DNA from: Acetobacteraceae bacterium
GTDB lineage: Bacteria; Pseudomonadota; Alphaproteobacteria; Zavarziniales; Zavarziniaceae
Direction of reading: 5' to 3'
DNA length: 20,182 bases
NCBI GenBank assembly: GCA_947379865.1
Contig: CANCOY010000070.1
Span: forward strand, 1 to 20,182
Shown here: positions 14,793-20,182 of the stretch, one piece after another
Numbering within the stretch: the first letter of the stretch is position 1
How the letters are laid out: every line of letters begins with the position of its first letter
Program-made: the position numbers and the translations under genes
Notes under the pieces: model-generated
Databases searched by the model: none
Told to the model about the DNA's origin: nothing
Seen by the model: the letters and a program-made list of their open reading frames with translations, nothing else

Positions 14793-16190
14793 ATGACAAG
14801 AGACCTGCATTACCTGACCCTGGCCGAGGTCTCGGCGCGGCTTGCCGACGGGCGGTTGACCTCTGTTGCCGTTACCGAGGCCGCCCTTGAGCGGATCGCG
14901 GCGCTGGACGGCCAGCTGGGGGCCTTCGTTACGGTCACGGCGGCGCACGCCCGGGCCGCCGCCCGCCAGGCCGATGCGGAACTGGCGCGCGGCCAATGGC
15001 GCGGCCCCCTGCACGGCGTGCCCATTGCCCTGAAGGACCTGATCGACACGGCCGGCATCCGCACCACCGCCGGCACACGGGTGCGGGCCGATTATGTGCC
15101 CACGGGCGATGCCACCGTCACCACGCGCCTCGCCCAGGCGGGTGCGGTGATGCTGGGCAAGGTGAAGCTGACCGAAGGCGCCTATGCCGAGCATCACCCC
15201 GACGTCACCCCGCCCCAGAACCCCTGGAGTGCGGCGCACTGGACCGGCGTTTCATCCTCTGGCTCGGGCGTGGCGGTGGCGGCGGGGCTTTGCTATGGGG
15301 CGCTGGGCACGGATACCGGCGGCTCCATCCGCTTTCCTTCTGGCGCCTGCGGCCTGACGGGGCTGAAGCCCACCTGGGGGCGGGTGAGCCGGGCCGGCGT
15401 CTTTGCGCTGGCCGACAGCCTCGACCATATCGGCCCCATGACCCGCACTGCCCGCGATGCCGCCCTGATGCTGAAGGCCCTGGCCGGCCCCGATGCGCGC
15501 GACCCCACGGCCCTGCGCGCGCCCGTGCCCGATTATGCGGCCGCCCTTGATGGCGATGTGAAGGGCCTGGTCATCGGTATCGACCGCGCCTATGCCCTCG
15601 ACGGGGTAGAGCCCGTGGTGGCAGACGCGGTGGAGAGCCTGATTGCCACCCTGGTATCACTGGGGGCCGAGGTGCGTGAGGTGCGCCTGCCCCCGGCGGA
15701 CGAGTTGATCACCCAATGGGGCATGGCCTGTGCGGTGGAAACGGCCCTTGCCCATCTCGACACCTTCCCCGCCCGCGCCGCCGACTATGGCCCGGCCCTG
15801 CGCGACCTGATCGCCGGGGGCCGCGCCCTGCCCGCCTTGGCGCTTGGCCGCATCAACCAGGCCCGCGCCGCCTTCACCGGCGGGCTGACGGCGCTGTTTG
15901 ACGAGGTCGACATTCTGGTGGCGCCCACCCTGCCGGTTTCCACCCCCACGCTGCAGGGCATGGCCGAGATCCTGGGCGGGGCGGCCGGCGGGGTGGAACC
16001 CTTGCGCTTCACCGCCCCCGTCAACATGTCGGGCAGCCCCAGCCTGACACTGCCCGCAGGCTTTACGCCGGGCGGCCTGCCCGTGGGTGTGCAGCTGATT
16101 GGCCGCCATCTGGAAGAGGGCCTGTTGCTGCGCGCCGGCGACGCCTTCCAGCGCGTCACCGACTGGCACACCCGCCACCCGGCCCTGTAG
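14793..16190 (+). CDS. Amidase-signature hydrolase (second of two)
   Basis: Amidase signature family enzyme of 465 aa, substrate unknown. The triad is Lys81 (PIALKDLIDTAG), Ser154 (TGVSSSGSGVAVAAG) and Ser178 (GTDTGGSIRFPSGACG), with the spacing typical of the family. The C-terminus PVGVQLIGRHLEEGLLLRAG is also typical. ATG 14793 is preferred over the upstream TTG at 14766 because GGGAG (14781-14785) lies 7 nt before it. The usual glycine before the cis-serine (GGSS) is Val here (GVSS). It is distinct from the first amidase in length and motif detail, so it is not a recent duplicate. GatA is possible in principle, but gatB and gatC are absent. Confidence 0.88.
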   Translation: MTRDLHYLTLAEVSARLADGRLTSVAVTEAALERIAALDGQLGAFVTVTAAHARAAARQADAELARGQWRGPLHGVPIALKDLIDTAGIRTTAGTRVRADYVPTGDATVTTRLAQAGAVMLGKVKLTEGAYAEHHPDVTPPQNPWSAAHWTGVSSSGSGVAVAAGLCYGALGTDTGGSIRFPSGACGLTGLKPTWGRVSRAGVFALADSLDHIGPMTRTARDAALMLKALAGPDARDPTALRAPVPDYAAALDGDVKGLVIGIDRAYALDGVEPVVADAVESLIATLVSLGAEVREVRLPPADELITQWGMACAVETALAHLDTFPARAADYGPALRDLIAGGRALPALALGRINQARAAFTGGLTALFDEVDILVAPTLPVSTPTLQGMAEILGGAAGGVEPLRFTAPVNMSGSPSLTLPAGFTPGGLPVGVQLIGRHLEEGLLLRAGDAFQRVTDWHTRHPAL

Positions 16191-16214
16191 CCGGGTGGTG
16201 CAAGCCGGGTGGTG
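16175..16214 (+). repeat. Hairpin and tandem CCGGGTGGTG repeat at the end of the amidase gene
   Basis: CCACCCGG (16175-16182) pairs with CCGGGTGG (16191-16198) across the stop codon, and CCGGGTGGTG occurs twice (16191-16200 and 16205-16214). The stem may act as a terminator between this gene and the convergent kup, although no T tract follows. Confidence 0.45.
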
Positions 16215-16229
16215 TAACCGGGTAACGCC

Positions 16230-18116
16230 CTAGATTTCTACCTGGGTGCCCAGTTCGATCACCCGGTTGGTGGGAATGCCAAAGAAGTCCATGGCGCTGG
16301 TGGAATTGCGCGACATCCAGGCAAAGACCTGTTCGCGCCAGGGCGCCATGCCCGGCTTGTCCGAGGGCACGATGGTTTCGCGCCCCAGGAAGAACGAGGT
16401 GGTCATCAGGTCGGTGACAAAGCCGCGTGCCGGGCCAAGCCGGGCCAGCGCCACGGGCACGTTCGGCTCGTCCATGAAGCCAAAGCGCAGGATCAGCCGA
16501 TAAAAGCCAGAGGCCAGCGGCAAGAGGTCCATCCGCCGCTCCTCGGCCACAAAGGGCACGTCCTCGATCAGCACCGTCAGCAGCACATTGCGCTCGTGCA
16601 GCACCTTGTTGTGCTTGAGGTTGTGAAGGAGGGCCGGCGGCACCACCTCGGTCGTGCCGGTCATGAAGATGGCCGTGCCCGGCACCCGGTGCACCCGCGA
16701 CGAGCTGGAGGTGCGCAGGAACAGGTCGATGGGCATGGCATCCTTGCGCAGGCTGGCCGCCAACAGGCCCCGCCCGCGCTTCCACGTCATCAAGAGCACG
16801 AAGATGACGAGGCCAATGGCCAGCGGAAACCAGCCGCCATGGGGGATCTTGGTGGCATTGGCGGCAAAGAAGGCGAAATCCACCACGAACAGGCCCAGCG
16901 CCAGGGCACCGGCGGCAAAGACATTCCATTTCCACAACAGGAAGAACACCAGGCTGACCAGCAGGGTGTCGATCATCATGGTGCCCGTCACCGCCACGCC
17001 ATAAGCCGCCGCCAGCCGCTCGGACGAGCCAAAGCCCACCACCAGCAGGCTGACCAGCACCAGCAGCATCCAGTTGATGAAGGGGATATAGATCTGCCCC
17101 ATCTCGAGGCTGGAGGTGTGGACAATGGCCATGCGCGGCAGGAAACCCAGCTGGATCGCCTGGCGTGTCACCGAAAAGGCGCCAGAAATCACCGCCTGGC
17201 TGGCAATTACCGCCGCCGCCGTGGCCAGCCCCAGCATGGGCAGCAGGGCCCAGTCGGGCACCAGATGATAGAAGGGGTTCTCGATCGCCGACGGGTCATC
17301 CAGCAACAGCGCACCCTGGCCGAAATAGTTGAGCAGCAGGGCCGGCAGGATCAGGGCAAACCACGAAAGGCGGATGGGCCGCCGCCCGAAATGCCCCATG
17401 TCGGCATAAAGCGCCTCTGCCCCCGTCAGCGCCAGCACGACAGAGCCAAGGGTCAGGAACGCCTGCCAGCCATCATGGGCAAAAAAGGCAATGGCATTGC
17501 GCGGGTCCAGCGCCAGCAGGATTTCCGGATGGCGCCAGATGTTCAGCACGCCGGTAATCGCCAGCACCGCAAACCACAGGCACATCACCGGCCCGAACAG
17601 GGCGCCCACCATGGCCGAGCCGCGCTTCTGGATCAGGAACAGGCCCACCAGGATCACCACCGTGGCCGGCACGATGAAGGCCTCGAACCCCGGTGCCGCC
17701 ACCTCCACCCCTTCCACCGCGCCCAGCACGGAAATGGCCGGGGTGATGATGCTGTCGCCATAGAACAGGGCGGCGGCAAAGATGCCCAGCACCACCACCG
17801 TGAACGACAGGCGCGAATCCTGGGTGATGCGGCTGACCAGCGCCAGCAACGCCAGGCTGCCGCCCTCGCCCTTGTTGTCGGCCCGCATGACGATGGCGAC
17901 ATATTTGAACGAGACCACCAGCATCACCGACCAGAAGATCAGCGACAGCACGGCATAGACATGGGGGCGGTCCACCGCCAGGGGATGGGCGCCGATGAAG
18001 CACTGCTTCATGGCATAAAGCGGGCTGGTGCCGATGTCGCCATAGACGACCCCGATGGCCCCCATCATGAGGGAGCCCAGCGGGCGCGCAGGGTGGGCGG
18101 AAGGGCGAGCGATCAT
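16230..18116 (-). CDS. kup: Kup-type low-affinity potassium transporter
   Basis: Inner-membrane K+/H+ symporter of the KUP/HAK/KT family. 628 aa is the expected size. The N-terminus LMMGAIGVVYGDIGTSPLYAMKQ carries the family hallmark GVVYGDIGTSPLYA. About twelve hydrophobic segments follow, for example VMLVVSFKYVAIVM, FIVPATVVILVGLFLIQK and MLLVLVSLLVVGFG, then a cytosolic C-terminal domain (FMTGTTEVVPPALLHNLKHN, ending FFGIPTNRVIELGTQVEI). ADNKGEGGSLALLALV is another conserved loop. The ATG at 18116 lacks a clear Shine-Dalgarno; ATGs at 18068 and 18065 are alternatives but would trim the start only slightly. It is 20 bp after dcd on the same strand and may be read from the dcd promoter. Confidence 0.95.
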   Translation of the reverse strand: MIARPSAHPARPLGSLMMGAIGVVYGDIGTSPLYAMKQCFIGAHPLAVDRPHVYAVLSLIFWSVMLVVSFKYVAIVMRADNKGEGGSLALLALVSRITQDSRLSFTVVVLGIFAAALFYGDSIITPAISVLGAVEGVEVAAPGFEAFIVPATVVILVGLFLIQKRGSAMVGALFGPVMCLWFAVLAITGVLNIWRHPEILLALDPRNAIAFFAHDGWQAFLTLGSVVLALTGAEALYADMGHFGRRPIRLSWFALILPALLLNYFGQGALLLDDPSAIENPFYHLVPDWALLPMLGLATAAAVIASQAVISGAFSVTRQAIQLGFLPRMAIVHTSSLEMGQIYIPFINWMLLVLVSLLVVGFGSSERLAAAYGVAVTGTMMIDTLLVSLVFFLLWKWNVFAAGALALGLFVVDFAFFAANATKIPHGGWFPLAIGLVIFVLLMTWKRGRGLLAASLRKDAMPIDLFLRTSSSSRVHRVPGTAIFMTGTTEVVPPALLHNLKHNKVLHERNVLLTVLIEDVPFVAEERRMDLLPLASGFYRLILRFGFMDEPNVPVALARLGPARGFVTDLMTTSFFLGRETIVPSDKPGMAPWREQVFAWMSRNSTSAMDFFGIPTNRVIELGTQVEI

Positions 18117-18136
18117 GGTGGGGTGTCCCGGGTCGC

Positions 18137-19345
18137 TCAGACAGGTTTGAAGTGCTTGGCCAGCCGCAGCTTCTGGCCCTGGTAGTTGGAGCCCAGACCC
18201 TGGCCATAAAGCAGGTCCGGCACCTCGGCCAGGCGTTCGTATTTCAGCCAGCCCACCAGCTGGCCATGCTCGATGACGAAGGGCACTTCGTGGCTGCGCA
18301 CCTCCAGCACGGCGCGGCTGCCCTCGGTTCCCCCGTCCATGCCAAAGCCCGGATCAAAGAAGCCGGCATAATGCACGCGGAATTCGCCCGACAACGTGTC
18401 GTACGCGATCATTTCCGCCGCATGGTCTGCCGGCACCGACACGGTTTCGCGGGTGACCAGGATATAGAAATCGTCAGGGTCCAGAATAAAGGGCGCGCGC
18501 GGATTGGCGCGGATAGGCTCCCAGAAATCCAGCGGATCATAATGGTTGACCCGGTCCACGTCGATCAGGCCGGCGAACTTGCGGGCGCGCCAGCCCACCA
18601 GATCCCCCTCGCCCGCCCCGTCCACATCAAGGCTGACGCCAATCGCCCCCGTGGCATCATCGCGGATGGTGGCCCCCCCCACGAGCGCACCCCCCACCAG
18701 CCCCTCGCGGTCCTGCAGGCGGCGCAGGGTGGCGGCATCAATGGCGGGCGCGCCATCGCGGAAGCGCAGCTGGCTCAGGCGCGAGCCGGCGCGGGCGACG
18801 ATGGAAAAGGTGCGCGGCGCCACTTCGGCATAAAGCGGCCCGCAATAGGCCTCGTCCACCCGGTCGAACGCGGTGCCCCGGTCGGTGATGAGGCGGGTGA
18901 ACACATCCAGCCGCCCGATGGAGCTTTTGGGATTGGCAAAGGCCATGATGCCCGGCGGCAGGGCCAGATGCTCCATCAGCTCGACAACATAGACACAGCC
19001 GCGCTCGAACACGGCCCCGGCCGACAGATCAATTTCGTGCATGCCAAAGCGCGCCAGACGCTCGGCCACCGTATGGCCGCTGCCCGCCAGGAAACTGGCC
19101 CGCACCCGCCAGGCCCGCACGCCCAGCCTCAGGTCGAGGCTGGCCGGCTGCACCTGCCCCGCCTCGATCGGCTGGGCAGCGCCCACCACGCCCGCCGCGA
19201 TCAGGCCGCGGATGCGCTGCGAGGGAAACAGGCCGCCCACGCCCGTGGCACCCGTGCCACCCGCCCCGCCCGTGGCACCCGCTCCGCCCGTGGCACCCTC
19301 TGCTCCGGCTAAGCCGCTGGCGCGTGCATCGATCGGCTGGGACAT
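18137..19345 (-). CDS. dcd: dCTP deaminase, long two-domain type, with Gly-X-Y N-terminal repeat
   Basis: Deaminates dCTP to dUTP for thymidylate synthesis. Long, internally duplicated form typical of alphaproteobacteria (DCD/dUTPase fold), 402 aa from ATG 19345. Motifs include LFPSQRIRGLI, QPASLDLRLG, the catalytic-region FANPKSSIGRLDVFTRLITD, CGPLYAEVAPRTFSI, and in the second half FRVHYAGFFDPGFG and SHEVPFVIEHGQLVGWLKYERL. Residues 11-37 form nine Gly-X-Y triplets (GLA GAE GAT GGA and so on) that are not part of the catalytic fold. The frame is open to a TTG at 19396, but the ATG is preferred; no good ribosome site is seen for either. Kup follows after 20 bp. Confidence 0.88.
   Translation of the reverse strand: MSQPIDARASGLAGAEGATGGAGATGGAGGTGATGVGGLFPSQRIRGLIAAGVVGAAQPIEAGQVQPASLDLRLGVRAWRVRASFLAGSGHTVAERLARFGMHEIDLSAGAVFERGCVYVVELMEHLALPPGIMAFANPKSSIGRLDVFTRLITDRGTAFDRVDEAYCGPLYAEVAPRTFSIVARAGSRLSQLRFRDGAPAIDAATLRRLQDREGLVGGALVGGATIRDDATGAIGVSLDVDGAGEGDLVGWRARKFAGLIDVDRVNHYDPLDFWEPIRANPRAPFILDPDDFYILVTRETVSVPADHAAEMIAYDTLSGEFRVHYAGFFDPGFGMDGGTEGSRAVLEVRSHEVPFVIEHGQLVGWLKYERLAEVPDLLYGQGLGSNYQGQKLRLAKHFKPV
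19241..19298 (-). repeat. Three exact 13 bp repeats inside dcd
   Basis: GCCCGTGGCACCC occurs at 19241-19253, 19268-19280 and 19286-19298, offset by 27 and 18 bp, both multiples of nine, so the reading frame is kept. They encode the GATG units of the Gly-X-Y stretch. Such repeats can gain or lose units by slippage without a frameshift. Confidence 0.85.
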
Positions 19346-19428
19346 GGCTGGACTCGTCAAGGAAGGCACGGCGCCGTCTGTGGCCGCCCCCGACAATAGC
19401 CCAAGGGCGCCCCCTGCCGCAAAGGCCC

Positions 19429-19447
19429 GGGGTGGGGGGGGTGGGGG
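19429..19447 (+). other. G-tract with quadruplex potential upstream of dcd
   Basis: Runs of 4, 8 and 5 guanines separated by single thymines. The 8 nt run can supply two blocks of three, giving four G-blocks as needed for a G-quadruplex. It lies between the YefM-type stop (19451) and the dcd start, on the strand opposite the genes (C-rich in the mRNA). It is also a likely site of length variation or sequencing error. Confidence 0.5.
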
Positions 19448-19450
19448 CGC

Positions 19451-19705
19451 CTAGTCTTCGGCCAACGGTCGGCTCAGGACATTGCCGCTGCGATAATCCG
19501 CCACGGCCCCGGCCAGATGGGCCGCATTGGCGGGTGAACCCAGCAGATAGGCGGTTTCCATGATGCTGTTGTAGGTGGCGAGCGACATCAGCACGGCATC
19601 CGGCCCACCGCGCTGGTGGATCACCGTCACCCCCGCATCTGCCACCACCTGATCGATCAGCCGGTCCAGGTCTTGCCGAGCATCGCTTAGGGAAACAACA
19701 CGCAT
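19451..19705 (-). CDS. Phd/YefM-type antitoxin without adjacent toxin
   Basis: An 84 aa DNA-binding antitoxin. MRVVSLSDARQDLDRLIDQV is the Phd/YefM N-terminal fold, VTVIHQRGGPDAVLMSLATYNSIMET is its core, and TAYLLGSPANAAHLAGAV is the toxin-binding tail typical of YefM (PF02604). AAGGAT precedes the ATG at 19705. In yefM-yoeB the toxin follows the antitoxin; here the next gene on the strand is dcd, starting about 105 bp on, and no small toxin frame fits between. It is preceded by a truncated regulator 23 bp upstream, so the two probably share a transcript. It may be an orphan left by toxin loss, or it may neutralise a distant toxin. Confidence 0.85.
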   Translation of the reverse strand: MRVVSLSDARQDLDRLIDQVVADAGVTVIHQRGGPDAVLMSLATYNSIMETAYLLGSPANAAHLAGAVADYRSGNVLSRPLAED

Positions 19706-19728
19706 GATATCATCCTTGAGAGTCAGGC

Positions 19729-19938
19729 CTATTCCTCGCTGGCGGAGCTTGTCGCCCGTTCCACGATCAGCCGCAGCAGGCTGGGGTTGCCCCCTGACAA
19801 GGCCAGGGCGAGGGATTCGATGGAGGTAAACCAGATCCGTGGGTCATCCGCCGCCACGCGCTGGGTGCCACGCGCCACGGCCAGGGTGCGGGCCTTCATC
19901 TCCTCATAGGTGGCAATGCCGATTTTCAGGGTTGTCAT
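19729..19938 (-). CDS. Truncated predicted DNA-binding regulator (HVO_A0114/COG4190-like N-terminus)
   Basis: A 69 aa protein, MTTLKIGIATYEEMKARTLA, then DDPRIWFTSIESLALALS and NPSLLRLIVERA. This resembles the first half of a family of antitoxin-like transcriptional regulators whose full length, from memory, is about 100-130 aa and whose second half is a winged helix-turn-helix. Here the frame stops (TAG) after SSASEE, so the DNA-binding half is missing, and I could not find it in another frame downstream. The start ATG 19938 has GAGGGG (on the complement) about 7 nt upstream. It may be a relic or a short functional variant. Family assignment is from memory and moderate. Confidence 0.6.
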   Translation of the reverse strand: MTTLKIGIATYEEMKARTLAVARGTQRVAADDPRIWFTSIESLALALSGGNPSLLRLIVERATSSASEE

Positions 19939-19963
19939 GGGGTCACCCCTCGTTTGCGCTTGA

Positions 19964-19991
19964 GTTATCAGACAGGCGTAACCCGGCGCAA
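19964..19991 (-). promoter_or_regulatory. Candidate promoter for the truncated regulator and YefM-type gene
   Basis: On the minus strand TTGCGC (19991-19986) and GATAAC (19969-19964) are 16 bp apart, ending 25 nt before the ATG at 19938. Both boxes are partial matches to the sigma-70 consensus. The remaining gap to 20099 is AT-richer and should also hold the promoter of the rightward gene at 20100, which I could not place. Confidence 0.35.
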
Positions 19992-20099
19992 TACCAGATC
20001 CGCAACCTGTGCGAACACACCCAAAAATAAAGTGCATCGCGTTAACGGAATATTGCCCAAGCCCGGTCAAGGCTGATCCCAAAAGGGGGGATTGGCTGG

Positions 20100-20182
20100 A
20101 TGAATGCCGTCGAGATCGAGGAGGCGGTATCGGCGCTGGCGGCGGCACCGTTTGAGGCGGGGGAGTTTCCCTTTGCCTTCCT
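20100..20182 (+). CDS. N-terminus of a probable class I DNA methyltransferase (MmeI/YeeA-like), cut by the window end
   Basis: ATG 20100 with AAGGGGGG (20083-20090) 9 nt upstream opens a frame that stays open to the window end (27 residues). The residues MNAVEIEEAVSALAAAPFEA, then GEFPFAF, look like the start of large SAM-dependent DNA methyltransferases of the type IIL/MmeI and YeeA kind, which commonly begin MNAVEIEEAI and continue with a PFDAAEFPYAFLEAFGNK-like stretch. Catalytic motifs lie outside the window, so neither modification nor restriction activity can be judged. Divergent from the YefM-type operon. Confidence 0.6.
   Translation, partial: MNAVEIEEAVSALAAAPFEAGEFPFAF

Noticed and set aside
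16596..18185. A 529-codon plus-strand frame opposite kup
   Set aside because: Antisense shadow of a clear Kup transporter, with His/Gln/Arg-rich composition typical of such shadows.
1..20182. CRISPR array, tRNA, rRNA or insertion sequence
   Set aside because: No regularly spaced repeats, no cloverleaf or rRNA-like sequence and no transposase or terminal repeats were found in the window.

Overview
The window looks like a stretch of a high-GC alphaproteobacterial chromosome around the replication genes dnaA, dnaN and recF. The evidence is the ubiE-ubiB pair divergent from mutM, rpsT upstream of dnaA, the alphaproteobacterial style of DnaA, and a long two-domain dCTP deaminase. A member of the Rhodospirillales in the broad sense is plausible, but the genus cannot be read from the sequence.

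Left part (1-6436). A DUF433 antitoxin and PIN-like toxin pair (178-1181, +) faces the leftward ubiquinone operon ubiE-ubiB (1191-3535, -). ubiE is divergent from a rightward run of mutM, a small exported protein, an enoyl-CoA hydratase, a VOC-fold protein and ribosomal protein S20 (rpsT, with its own promoter and terminator).

Centre (6437-11617). An AT-richer spacer carries nested inverted repeats. It is followed by a single-domain rhodanese, dnaA, a small antisense ParD-like gene wedged between dnaA and dnaN, then dnaN and recF overlapping by 4 bp. The gyrB gene that often follows recF is not here.

Right part (11604-20182). Two different amidase-signature hydrolases flank an AT-richer leftward island. 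The island holds an MqsR-like toxin with a paralogous MqsA-like zinc-finger/HTH protein on each side. Next come a Kup potassium transporter, a dCTP deaminase with an unusual Gly-X-Y N-terminal repeat, a YefM-type antitoxin without a toxin, and a truncated regulator. At the edge is the first 83 bp of a gene whose N-terminus resembles large class I DNA methyltransferases of the MmeI/YeeA type.

The core genes serve replication (dnaA, dnaN, recF), base-excision repair (mutM), nucleotide supply (dcd), ubiquinone synthesis (ubiE, ubiB) and translation (rpsT). Interspersed among them are four toxin-antitoxin-type loci, two with a toxin and two without, plus the start of a probable DNA-modification gene. 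The best candidate for something undescribed is the antitoxin-toxin-antitoxin arrangement at 13129-14653.
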